Origin: DATGFK01 sp040007395
Lineage (GTDB): Bacteria; Chloroflexota; Anaerolineae; Aggregatilineales; UBA2796
Assembly (NCBI GenBank): GCA_040007395.1
Contig: JBDTVG010000274.1
Span: forward strand, 1 to 14,378
DNA: 14,378 bases
Reading direction: 5' to 3'
Part shown: one piece after another, positions 1 to 6,848 of the stretch
Layout: the number at the start of each line of letters is the position of its first letter
How positions within the stretch are numbered: position 1 is the first letter of the stretch
Made by a program: the position numbers and the translations under genes
The notes under the pieces: model-generated
Database searches by the model: none
Seen by the model: the letters and a program-made list of their open reading frames with translations, nothing else
What the model was told of the DNA's origin: nothing

Positions 1-655
1 CACCCGTTAATTCAGATGGGGAATAGATACCAAAAAACGTGGGCATCTCTTCTCCTGTTTTCTTTTCATAGGCAAAATCTGCAATGTAATTCATTTCTTC
101 TAAAAACGGATTACCTCTTTTGCCAAAAATGTCATCTATTACGGGAATAACATCGACAAGGCTTTCAGGATCATGTAATGCGTCAACATATACACTTTCA
201 CCTTGTGCAATCAACCAAGCACGAAAGTCGGTAAAGCCATCGTCACTACAGCCGTTTCCAATGATAAATGCGGCTGCCCATAAATCTCGCCTGTAGGCCT
301 TATCTTTTAATTCCCAAAAGATGTTCCTAAAGGCGAAAATATCGGCTATCGACATGCGCGAAACTCGATCAATAAGGATTTCAACCTGTCGTTCGGAATC
401 GCCCAAACTATCCGCTTTGGTTTCTTCAACAAGTTTCCAGAATTTTATGTGATCAATTGTTTGTTTGTCACGTAACAAGCTAAATTGAGCGGAAGCCAAC
501 TCAATTTTCGCCACCGTATGCCCACTATCATTTACAAATTCGACTTCGGCGTGATCGGGCGCTGTTAGCCGTAAAATTCGCCCAATTCGACCACGCACCA
601 GCCCTTCTGATTTAATGTCCTCGCGCAGAGCAATCAAATCATTCGGGTTCATCAT
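1..655 (-). CDS. DUF4926-DUF4240 two-domain protein (3' end cut by window edge)
   Basis: The minus frame is open from a double ATG (653-655 and 650-652) to base 1 with no stop, giving 218 visible residues; the C-terminus lies outside the window. Residues about 5-62 look like a DUF4926 domain: a small beta-barrel-like segment with GLVRGRIGRI and an AEVEFVNDSG strand. Residues about 69-204 match DUF4240: KFWKLVEE at the start, then YRRDLWAAAF (121-130), GCSDDGF (135-141), FRAWLIAQG (144-152) and EKKTGEEMP near the end. Neither domain has a firmly established biochemical role; DUF4240 proteins are usually cytosolic, and no signal peptide or membrane segment is seen here. The gene is divergent from the ASCH gene and noticeably more AT-rich than genes further right. 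The domain calls rest on remembered family motifs. No strong Shine-Dalgarno precedes the start, so the exact start is uncertain. Confidence 0.8.
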   Translation of the reverse strand, partial: MMNPNDLIALREDIKSEGLVRGRIGRILRLTAPDHAEVEFVNDSGHTVAKIELASAQFSLLRDKQTIDHIKFWKLVEETKADSLGDSERQVEILIDRVSRMSIADIFAFRNIFWELKDKAYRRDLWAAAFIIGNGCSDDGFTDFRAWLIAQGESVYVDALHDPESLVDVIPVIDDIFGKRGNPFLEEMNYIADFAYEKKTGEEMPTFFGIYSPSELTG

Positions 656-699
656 ATTGCTATCCGGCTTTCGACAAATTTAGGTATCTACTCAGTTAC

Positions 700-727
700 T
701 TGAACCAGCGTAAACTGACTCTATACT
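700..727 (+). promoter_or_regulatory. Candidate sigma70-type promoter for the ASCH gene
   Basis: A TTGAAC box (700-705) and a TATACT box (722-727) are separated by 16 bases. Transcription would begin near 734, leaving a leader of about 75 bases before the ATG at 808. The boxes are good matches to the general bacterial consensus, but no start site is proven. Confidence 0.45.
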
Positions 728-739
728 GTTGATAGTATA
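722..739. repeat. Perfect inverted repeat in the divergent intergenic region
   Basis: TATACT (722-727) and AGTATA (734-739) form a 6-bp perfect inverted repeat around GTTGAT. The left arm coincides with the candidate -10 box of the ASCH gene; the same TATACT also reads on the minus strand towards the DUF4240 gene. It could be an operator for both genes or a chance palindrome; I see no matching -35 box for the minus direction. Confidence 0.35.
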
Positions 740-807
740 TCCTTTTCACGACTTGGCCTATCTGTTGTCACTCCCAATCGAAGAAACTTGGGTTTTGGAG
801 ACTACCC

Positions 808-1134
808 ATGATTTTTGCGTATACACTCGATAAAGTGCTTGCAGGCGAAAAATGGCAAACCCGGCGCATCGCCAAGCCGAATGAAAAACTTTATGAAGTA
901 GGGAAATCCTACGCTGTGCAGCCTAATCGTGGTAAAAAGGCTGTTGCCCGGATAATGATTACGGGGCTTCGTCAGGAGATGGTAGGTGAAATTAATGAAC
1001 ATGATGCACAAGCTGAAGGCTATGAGTCGTGTGAAGCATTCATAGCGGCATGGCAGGTCATTCATGGAAAAAGAGTCAACCTGAACCAAATCGTCTGGGT
1101 TATCGAATTTGAACTACAGCCTCTTAAAGAGTAG
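808..1134 (+). CDS. ASCH domain protein
   Basis: A 108-residue protein that is essentially one ASCH domain. The diagnostic early motif LAGEKWQTRR (residues 11-20) matches the G-x-K-x-x-T-x-R signature of the family, followed by a GKSYAVQP strand, an ARIMITGL strand and a C-terminal NQIVWVIEFEL strand. ASCH domains have a PUA-like beta-barrel fold; members are proposed RNA binders, and E. coli YqfB is an N4-acetylcytidine amidohydrolase, but which activity applies here cannot be told. The protein is soluble and probably cytosolic. TTGGAG (795-800) lies 7 bases before the ATG and supports the start. The gene stands alone between a divergent DUF4240 gene and the PspC pair, which has its own candidate promoter. 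Confidence 0.85.
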   Translation: MIFAYTLDKVLAGEKWQTRRIAKPNEKLYEVGKSYAVQPNRGKKAVARIMITGLRQEMVGEINEHDAQAEGYESCEAFIAAWQVIHGKRVNLNQIVWVIEFELQPLKE

Positions 1135-1179
1135 TCGTGGCCTCCTAAATAGCACTGCCCATTCTATAAAATCCAAAAC

Positions 1180-1207
1180 TTGCGGGATCTGAGGGTTAAG
1201 GTATAGT
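1180..1207 (+). promoter_or_regulatory. Candidate promoter for the PspC-domain gene pair
   Basis: TTGCGG (1180-1185) and TATAGT (1202-1207) with a 16-base spacer lie 53 bases before the ATG at 1261. They are plausible sigma70-like boxes found by eye only. The rest of the 1135-1260 gap shows no clear terminator or RNA. Confidence 0.35.
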
Positions 1208-1260
1208 GGCAAGCGGACGCGCAGCATGGTTTTATCTGGACTCCCCTTATTGAGAGATTT

Positions 1261-1677
1261 ATGACGACAAACCGTCTAACACGGAATATGCTAGACCGAG
1301 TACTCGGTGGAGTATGCGGCGGCATTGGTGCCTATCTGGGTGTGAGCGGCTGGTGGATACGCCTCGGCTTTATCGCGCTGACACTGGTTTCGCTTAGTTT
1401 TGGAATATTAGCCTATCTGCTGCTGTGGATGCTCATCCCCGGTCAAGGGCTAGATGACTTGCCGCCGATCCCGCAGTTCGGACAGCCACCTGTATTACGT
1501 TACGCACGCCCCGAAACAATGCTGATTTTGGGTATGGGCGTAATCATTATTGGCGCAGTGCTGTTGGCGCAGAGTGCCGGGTTATTGCAGGGGCCGCAAG
1601 GCGATCTGTTGGGGCCGGGGCTGCTTGTGTTGATTGCCCTAGTTTTGCTGGTCAAGCATCTGCGAGGTCGTCCATGA
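1261..1677 (+). CDS. PspC domain-containing membrane protein
   Basis: A 138-residue protein with an N-terminal PspC domain (residues about 3-62). The typical signature LDRVLGGVCGGIGAYLGV (11-28) is followed by a hydrophobic helix (about 34-59) ending in MLIPG. Two further hydrophobic segments (about 86-106 and 115-132) suggest three membrane passes. PspC domains occur in phage-shock and LiaRS-type envelope stress modules, where they sense or anchor regulators at the membrane. No PspA or PspB gene is in the window. GAGAG (1252-1256) lies just before the ATG. Its TGA (1675-1677) overlaps the ATG of the next gene as ATGA, so the two are almost certainly co-translated. The family call is secure; the physiological role is inferred. 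Confidence 0.88.
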   Translation: MTTNRLTRNMLDRVLGGVCGGIGAYLGVSGWWIRLGFIALTLVSLSFGILAYLLLWMLIPGQGLDDLPPIPQFGQPPVLRYARPETMLILGMGVIIIGAVLLAQSAGLLQGPQGDLLGPGLLVLIALVLLVKHLRGRP

Positions 1678-2759
1678 GAGCACAACGCTTGAGCATCGTC
1701 TGGCCTCTGTTTGTGCTGGCGCTAGCGGCGCTGTGGCTGCTGCAATCGCTTGGGCTGTGGCCTTCTGCCCTCACCGATCTAGTGTCGCGAGTGTGGCCCG
1801 GGCTACTGATCGCCGTCGGCTTGATGCTGCTCATAGGGCGGCGAGTCCGCTTTGGCAACTTGCTGGCGTTGGTGCTGTGCACTGCCGTTATCGGCGGGAT
1901 CGCTGTCGCAGGGTTTAATCAGCAGGCCAGCCGAGTCCGTACCGACAATCGCAAAGTGTTTACGCAGGTTATTGAACCACAAATCACCACTGTAAATATT
2001 GTGGTAAATACGCTGAATACGCAACTGACGGTTATTCCTGACACAAGCGCGACGATCAATGCCGAATTTACAGGCAGCCGTGACAGCCGCATTACCAGCG
2101 ATTTTCAGGTCGATGGTGCTACCGGGACATTTACGCTGGTCGAGACACAGACCAGTACCTTTCCTTCGTTGGAAGGATTGGGGCGCGGCACATTGAAAGT
2201 TACGCTACCTACCGGGATCACGGTCAAACAAGTGAGCGTAAGTGTGATAGGTAGCAGCGGCGATATTACCTTCGATCCGACTGGCACAGCGTTAACCGAT
2301 GTGACAGTGGCGATGGCAACAGGCAAAGCGACCTTCAGCGCATTCCCAGCGACTCTGGCAACCCTTTCGGTAAAGAGCATCGGTGATCTGGAACTTGGTA
2401 CGCTGCCTGCCAGCCTCACGACGTTGAGAGCAACGACTGGCACGGGCAAAATAATCTTCGATGCGACTGCTGCCAGTCTCAAGACGATGAGCATCGCGGC
2501 GAGTGCGGGTAATGTCGAGGCAAAACTACCAGAAAAAAGCGGCCTGATCGGGGACATCAAAGCGGGTGGGGAAGTTTCGGTCAAGGTGCCGCCGACGATT
2601 GCCGCCAATGTCAAACTCGACGGCAATGCCGCGAACAATCCGACCTACAGTCAGGCCGACTACATTCTGAACAAGGAAAACATTCTGCTATCGCGTCGTT
2701 CCAACGAGCCTCAGTTACAACTCACAATCGAGTCGGGGGGGCGAACGACCATTCAGTAA
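1674..2759 (+). CDS. Membrane-anchored DUF4097/LiaF-like beta-repeat protein
   Basis: A 361-residue protein. The N-terminus holds three hydrophobic segments (about 7-29, 40-55 and 62-80), resembling the LiaI/LiaF-type membrane region. Residues about 105-345 form a beta-strand-rich soluble part with no cysteines, in the style of DUF4097 putative adhesins. Inside it, residues 184-288 show about five units of 20-23 residues, each with a hydrophobic strand, a glycine turn (SSGDITF, ATGKATF, SIGDLEL, GTGKIIF, SAGNVEA) and often a closing PA/LP, as expected for a beta-solenoid. The ATG overlaps the PspC gene's stop (ATGA), so it is co-translated. The pair probably works at the membrane, with the solenoid outside. 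Seven G's in a row (2735-2741) sit near the 3' end and could slip. The exact family name is less certain than the architecture. Confidence 0.75.
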   Translation: MRAQRLSIVWPLFVLALAALWLLQSLGLWPSALTDLVSRVWPGLLIAVGLMLLIGRRVRFGNLLALVLCTAVIGGIAVAGFNQQASRVRTDNRKVFTQVIEPQITTVNIVVNTLNTQLTVIPDTSATINAEFTGSRDSRITSDFQVDGATGTFTLVETQTSTFPSLEGLGRGTLKVTLPTGITVKQVSVSVIGSSGDITFDPTGTALTDVTVAMATGKATFSAFPATLATLSVKSIGDLELGTLPASLTTLRATTGTGKIIFDATAASLKTMSIAASAGNVEAKLPEKSGLIGDIKAGGEVSVKVPPTIAANVKLDGNAANNPTYSQADYILNKENILLSRRSNEPQLQLTIESGGRTTIQ

Positions 2760-2774
2760 ATCCATTCAGTAAAT
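2749..2774 (+). repeat. Perfect 13-bp tandem duplication across the stop codon
   Basis: CCATTCAGTAAAT occurs at 2749-2761 and again, directly abutting, at 2762-2774. The first copy contains the last Gln codon and the TAA of the beta-repeat gene; the second is wholly non-coding. It looks like a recent slippage duplication. The rest of the gap to 2914 shows no convincing promoter or terminator. Confidence 0.9.
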
Positions 2775-2914
2775 TTTGTGTGCAGGCCACTGAGACGGTA
2801 CACTTTTGCTCCGCCCAAAGTTTGCTATTTGTTAGTTTTGTTCGTTTCCGCTGGATGAAACGCAACGTTACTTCCACGGACTATCTATGCCCTTTGGCTA
2901 GGAGTTAAAGTCTT

Positions 2915-4363
2915 ATGTCGAATGTCCCTATCACGGTGGCCTACGGTGACGGTATCGGGCCAGAAATCATGAACGCTTGCCTGCATGTGATGAAAGAGGC
3001 TGGCGCACGGATCGATATTGAAGAAATCGAGATCGGCGAGAAGGTCTATCTGCGTGGTAACAGTGCGGGTATCGAGGAGTCGGCGTGGGAATCGCTGCGC
3101 CGGACAAAGGTATTCTACAAAGCGCCGATTACGACCCCACAAGGTGGCGGCTTCAAGAGCCTGAACGTAACCGCCCGCAAGACACTTGGCCTGTATGCCA
3201 ATGTCCGTCCGTGCGTGTCATACTCGCCTTTTGTGGCGACCAAGCATCCTGTGATGGATCTGGTTATTGTGCGCGAAAACGAAGAAGACTTGTATGCGGG
3301 CATTGAGTATCGTCAGAGCGACGATGTGTACGAATGTCTCAAGCTAATTTCGCGTCCCGGCTCCGAGAAAATTATCCGTTATGCTTTCGAATATGCCCGT
3401 GCCAACAAGCGCAAAAAAGTCACCGCCTTTACCAAAGACAACATTATGAAGATGACTGATGGCCTGTTCCACAAGGTCTTTGACGAGATCGCGACGGAAT
3501 ACCCAGACATCATTAACGAGCATTGGATTGTTGATATTGGTGCGGCGAAAATGGCAGATACCCCCGAAGCCTTCGATGTGCTGGTGCTGCCCAATCTGTA
3601 TGGCGATATTCTCTCCGACGTTGCCGCACAAATCGCCGGATCAGTCGGTCTGGCTGGCTCGGCTAATATCGGTCAGGTGGCAGCGATGTTTGAGGCGATT
3701 CACGGCTCTGCGCCACGCCGCGCCGGACAAAATCTGGCCAATCCATCGGGGTTACTGCTTGGCGGCGTGCTGATGCTGGTTCATATCGGTCAACCCGATA
3801 TTGCGGAACTGGTTCACAATGCGTGGCTGAAGACACTCGAAGATGGCGTTCACACCTATGACATTTTCAAAGAAGGTGTCAGCAAAGAAAAAGTCGGGAC
3901 TAAAGAATTCGGTGAGGCAATTGTCGCCCGTATTGGACAGAAGCCAGAGAAACTTAAGGCTGCCAGCTACGCGAAAGACGGTCAACGCCTGATGGGATCG
4001 AGTGGTCCTATCGCGGTTACGCCCGCGAAAAAGGATCTCGTTGGCGTGGACGTATATGTCCATTGGAAAGATCGCAATCCTATCACCCTCTCGGAGCAAC
4101 TTCTGCCCCTCAACACCGATGGTCTGGAACTGCTGCTGATCAGCAGTCGGGGTCAGAAGATCTGGCCTAATCCTATTCCTGATGCTGTATATAACGATCA
4201 GGTTTCTTGTCGGTTTCTCGCCAAGGCAGGCAGCACTGTGACCCATCAGCAGGTGATCAATCTGCTGCAACAGATCGCCAATGCCGAAGTAGACTTCGTG
4301 AAGACGGAACACCTCTATAACTTTGACGGTCAGCAGGGCTTTACAATGGCTCAGGGTCAGTAA
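2915..4363 (+). CDS. icd: Isocitrate dehydrogenase, Thermus-type with C-terminal extension (probably NADP-dependent)
   Basis: Oxidatively decarboxylates isocitrate to 2-oxoglutarate in the TCA cycle. The 482-residue protein carries the full isocitrate/isopropylmalate dehydrogenase core: GDGIGPE (11-17), the substrate loop SLNVTARK with S82, N84 and R88, then R98, R120 in VRENEEDLYAG, catalytic Y127 and K174 (TKDN), D207, and metal-binding D231/D235 in LYGDILSD. The nucleotide loop HGSAPRRAGQ (263-272) has two arginines where NADP enzymes usually have Lys-Tyr and NAD enzymes an acidic residue, so NADP is favoured but not proven. Residues about 370-480 are an extra domain like that of the Thermus thermophilus enzyme, absent from the E. 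coli form and from isopropylmalate dehydrogenases; this decides the call. AGGAG (2900-2904) precedes the ATG by 10 bases. It appears monocistronic, ending before a strong hairpin. Confidence 0.93.
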   Translation: MSNVPITVAYGDGIGPEIMNACLHVMKEAGARIDIEEIEIGEKVYLRGNSAGIEESAWESLRRTKVFYKAPITTPQGGGFKSLNVTARKTLGLYANVRPCVSYSPFVATKHPVMDLVIVRENEEDLYAGIEYRQSDDVYECLKLISRPGSEKIIRYAFEYARANKRKKVTAFTKDNIMKMTDGLFHKVFDEIATEYPDIINEHWIVDIGAAKMADTPEAFDVLVLPNLYGDILSDVAAQIAGSVGLAGSANIGQVAAMFEAIHGSAPRRAGQNLANPSGLLLGGVLMLVHIGQPDIAELVHNAWLKTLEDGVHTYDIFKEGVSKEKVGTKEFGEAIVARIGQKPEKLKAASYAKDGQRLMGSSGPIAVTPAKKDLVGVDVYVHWKDRNPITLSEQLLPLNTDGLELLLISSRGQKIWPNPIPDAVYNDQVSCRFLAKAGSTVTHQQVINLLQQIANAEVDFVKTEHLYNFDGQQGFTMAQGQ

Positions 4364-4370
4364 AAAGACA

Positions 4371-4423
4371 TCCTCGCTCCTGATTTCTTGTCTATACGCT
4401 AAGCGTGAAGTCAGGAGCGAGGA
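4371..4423. terminator. Bidirectional hairpin terminator between icd and the DsbA-like gene
   Basis: TCCTCGCTCCTGA (4371-4383) and TCAGGAGCGAGGA (4411-4423) are perfect 13-bp arms. The stem can extend inward to 4387/4407 with one G-U pair, and a small inner palindrome (ACGCTAAGCGT, 4396-4406) sits in the loop. On the minus strand the stem is followed by TGTCTTTTTA, a good U-tract; on the plus strand by the T-rich stretch TTATATTATTGTTT. Lying between convergent genes, it probably ends both transcripts. Confidence 0.85.
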
Positions 4424-4449
4424 GTTATATTATTGTTTAACGATATAAC
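4424..4449. repeat. Second, AT-rich inverted repeat abutting the terminator
   Basis: GTTATAT (4424-4430) and ATATAAC (4443-4449) form a 7-bp perfect inverted repeat with a 12-base loop, starting at the base after the terminator stem. It may serve as an extra termination element, since the region is T-rich, or be incidental. Confidence 0.5.
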
Positions 4450-4505
4450 TAACGTGAGTACGGGCTAAGCACAGCGATACCTCTTGGCAGAGATACAAGG
4501 GATGG

Positions 4506-5267
4506 TTAACTGACGATCTTATTGAGAACCTCAGAGATCATGTCAAACTGGGGAATGATGTGATCGTTGGCACTTACCCCATTCCACCACATATAATTTT
4601 GCCCATCCGTCGAATACAACATCGATGGCGTACCATTTACGCCTAATTTGTTGCCCAAGTCGGCAGCAGCCTTAAGCGTCGCTTCAGTTTCTCCGTTGGC
4701 AACACACTTCCCTAACGCATCACCGTTGAGATTCAAATTATTTGCCACATTTTTCAGGATTTCCACTTGGAAGGACTGGTAGCCGCCTGTCTGTTGTAGC
4801 GAAAAGATCGCATCGTGCATTTCCCAGAACGCATTTTGCTTGCCGGCGCACAATGCAGCCTGTGCCGCTATCTCGGAAAAAGTGCCGCCGACAAAGGTCA
4901 GCGGACTGTAGACAAAGCGAACTTTGCCAGTCTGCACATATTTTTCGATAAGCTGTTCGGTAGTTGGCAGATACTCTAAGCAGTGAGGGCAGGAGAAATC
5001 CGCAAACTCCATCACTGTGACCTTAGCATCTGGGCTGCCCAAGACAGGCATTCCATCCGAAGTGGTCGTTTGTGGAATCTGTGCATACTTGCCGGGGTTA
5101 ACGATAGTATGGCTGGTTTGGTTAGCTTGCTGAAGCAGGAAAAGCAGCAAAGCCACAAAAACGACAGCCACGATTCCAACGACGCTTATCAGCGTCGCGC
5201 GCTGATTCTTTTGCTGGGAACGACCCTTGACAGACCGTGCGGCCTGACTGCTGGATTTCGACATCAT
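4506..5267 (-). CDS. Membrane-anchored DsbA-family thiol oxidoreductase
   Basis: A 253-residue protein with a basic cytoplasmic tail (1-23), one membrane segment (about 24-46, very rich in Val/Leu/Phe) and an extracytoplasmic thioredoxin-like domain. The redox motif is C93-P94-H95-C96 (FADFSCPHC), and the cis-proline loop is T213-P214 (VNGTPSM), with a helical insert between as in DsbA/BdbD proteins. The CPHC pair fits a role in making or shuffling disulphides in exported proteins. Two more cysteines (C140, C188) may form a structural disulphide, as in some BdbD-like proteins; this is inference. GGAG (5271-5274, minus) is 3 bases from the first ATG but 6 from the second (5262-5264), so translation may start one codon later. 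It is monocistronic, divergent from the phosphorylase gene and convergent with icd. The specific partner (DsbB/BdbC or VKOR) is not in the window. Confidence 0.9.
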   Translation of the reverse strand: MMSKSSSQAARSVKGRSQQKNQRATLISVVGIVAVVFVALLLFLLQQANQTSHTIVNPGKYAQIPQTTTSDGMPVLGSPDAKVTVMEFADFSCPHCLEYLPTTEQLIEKYVQTGKVRFVYSPLTFVGGTFSEIAAQAALCAGKQNAFWEMHDAIFSLQQTGGYQSFQVEILKNVANNLNLNGDALGKCVANGETEATLKAAADLGNKLGVNGTPSMLYSTDGQNYMWWNGVSANDHIIPQFDMISEVLNKIVS

Positions 5268-5369
5268 ATTCTCCGCAAATAGCCTATAAAATCTTGTGAA
5301 GTTTTATAACTTTAGCGTGCTTACTGAGTTCGTCAAGTGTATACTGTTCCTAAAAGGTGAGAGGTTGTT
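5268..5369. promoter_or_regulatory. Divergent control region between the DsbA-like and pdp genes
   Basis: Holds an AT-rich inverted repeat, TATAAAA (5285-5291) and TTTTATA (5302-5308). A TATACT box at 5340-5345 is a likely -10 element for the phosphorylase gene, though no good -35 box sits at the right distance. AGGTGAGAGG (5355-5364) is the ribosome binding site for the ATG at 5370. No clear minus-strand promoter could be picked. Confidence 0.4.
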
Positions 5370-6707
5370 ATGTATATTCTGGACATTATCGCCAAAAAAC
5401 GGGATGGGGCTGAACTCACCACCGACGAGATCAACTTTTTCATCACGAGTTATACCAAAGACGAAATTCCCGATTATCAGGCTTCGGCGCTATTGATGGC
5501 GATCTACCTGCGGGGTATGAGCCGCCGCGAAACACGCGACCTGACGATGGCGATGGCTCACAGCGGCGATGTGCTGAACCTTTCCGACGTGCTGCCTGTT
5601 TCGGTAGACAAACATTCGTCCGGCGGGGTGGGCGATAAAACATCGCTGATTGTGCTGCCCCTTGTGGCGGCGTGTGGGGTTCCTGTCGCCAAGATGAGTG
5701 GGCGTGGTCTGGGCTTTTCTGGCGGCACGCTTGATAAACTGGAATCGATCAAAGGCTACCGAGTTGCGCTGACGCAAGACGAATTTAAGGAAAACGCCCG
5801 CAAATATGGAATCGTGCTGGCGGGTCAGAGTGGAAATCTTGCGCCCGCTGATGGCAAGCTATACGCGCTACGCGACGTAACTGGAACCGTGTCCAGCCTA
5901 CCGCTAATTGCCAGCAGCATTATGAGCAAAAAGATCGCGGCGGGCGCAGATGCCATTGTGCTGGACGTGAAGGTTGGCTTAGGCGCGTTTATGACCCATA
6001 TCGAGGAAGCTAAACAATTAGCGCGGCTAATGGTAGACATTGGGCAGAGTGTCGGACGGCGAGTGGTGGCGCTGCTCTCGGATATGAATCAGCCGCTTGG
6101 CAATGCGGTTGGCAATGCGCTGGAAGTCGCTGAAGCTGTCGCGTGCATGAATCGTGGTGGGTCGCAAGATCTGCGTGAGCATTGCCTGATCGTCAGTGCC
6201 CATATGTTGCAATTGGCTCGTAATAATCACAGCCCTAATGCACTAAATGAATATGTGGCTGAAGCTGCCGACAAGCTCAATAATGGCGCAGCCTTCGAGA
6301 AGTTCCGGGTACTGGTCAAAGCACAGGGCGGTGACTTGAGCATGATCGATGATACGACAAAACTACCACAGGCCAGCATCATCGAGATGATCACCTCGCC
6401 ACAAGGCGGTTACATCAGCCAGATTAACGCGCAGCAGGTCGGGATGGCATCCGTCGATCTTGGGGCGGGTCGCGAACGCAAAGATGACAAGATCGATCAT
6501 GCGGTGGGAATGCTGGTGCATGTCAAGGTCGGTGATACCGTGATTCCCGGCGAGCCGCTGCTGACGATCCACGCCAATGATCCTCAAAGGCTGGAACGGG
6601 CCAAGCAGCGTTTGCAAAATACCTTCGTCATCAGTGATCGGCCTACTTCACCGCTGCCCGCATTCTACGATACGATTACGAGCGAGGAAGTGCATCATTC
6701 TAAATAA
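5370..6707 (+). CDS. pdp: Pyrimidine-nucleoside phosphorylase
   Basis: Cleaves uridine, deoxyuridine or thymidine with phosphate to the free base and (deoxy)ribose 1-phosphate, in cytosolic pyrimidine salvage. The 445-residue length suits the family. Key residues are present: phosphate loop KHSSGGVGDK (81-90; K81, H82, S83), S110 in MSGRG, T120 in GGTLDK, and base-binding R168 (LRDVTGT), S183 and K187 (SSIMSKK). As far as I recall, these fall at the same numbers as in the Geobacillus enzyme. The signature reads SGRGLGFSGGTLDKLE (110-125), with Phe-Ser where most family members have His-Thr, and the glycine-rich loop is VKVGLGAF (200-207) where VKVGSGAF is usual. The C-terminal alpha/beta domain with LVHVKVGDTVIPGEPLLTIHA is intact. 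An exclusive thymidine phosphorylase (DeoA) is the main alternative. A strong Shine-Dalgarno precedes the ATG; no obvious terminator follows. Confidence 0.9.
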   Translation: MYILDIIAKKRDGAELTTDEINFFITSYTKDEIPDYQASALLMAIYLRGMSRRETRDLTMAMAHSGDVLNLSDVLPVSVDKHSSGGVGDKTSLIVLPLVAACGVPVAKMSGRGLGFSGGTLDKLESIKGYRVALTQDEFKENARKYGIVLAGQSGNLAPADGKLYALRDVTGTVSSLPLIASSIMSKKIAAGADAIVLDVKVGLGAFMTHIEEAKQLARLMVDIGQSVGRRVVALLSDMNQPLGNAVGNALEVAEAVACMNRGGSQDLREHCLIVSAHMLQLARNNHSPNALNEYVAEAADKLNNGAAFEKFRVLVKAQGGDLSMIDDTTKLPQASIIEMITSPQGGYISQINAQQVGMASVDLGAGRERKDDKIDHAVGMLVHVKVGDTVIPGEPLLTIHANDPQRLERAKQRLQNTFVISDRPTSPLPAFYDTITSEEVHHSK

Positions 6708-6789
6708 AATATCGGGATAGGTAACAGAAGGCGACTTACTTCCCAGAAGGAATTCTGAAATGGGCAATCTGTTGATAGATTTCGTATTC

Positions 6790-6818
6790 AATAAACGGTA
6801 CTGTTATCGAATAAACGG
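6790..6818 (+). repeat. Two direct AATAAACGG repeats, 20 bp apart
   Basis: AATAAACGG occurs at 6790-6798 and 6810-6818. The 20-bp period is close to two DNA helical turns, which would put both copies on the same face. No gene starts just downstream on the plus strand, so a regulatory role is doubtful. Confidence 0.45.
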
Positions 6819-6848
6819 AATTGATTCGAGGTTTGCTTCGGACTGCCA

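Noticed and set aside
2105..2638. 177-codon open frame on the minus strand
   Set aside because: Fully antisense to the beta-repeat gene, whose frame has clear membrane segments, repeats and a coupled start; the antisense product is low-complexity.
3752..4312. 186-codon open frame on the minus strand
   Set aside because: Lies inside the isocitrate dehydrogenase gene, whose catalytic residues are all present on the plus strand; no recognisable domain in the antisense product.
726..6778. CTGTTGATAG found in inverted-repeat context at both 726-735 and 6769-6778
   Set aside because: A shared 10-mer is expected many times by chance in 14 kb, and the second site is not at a gene start.
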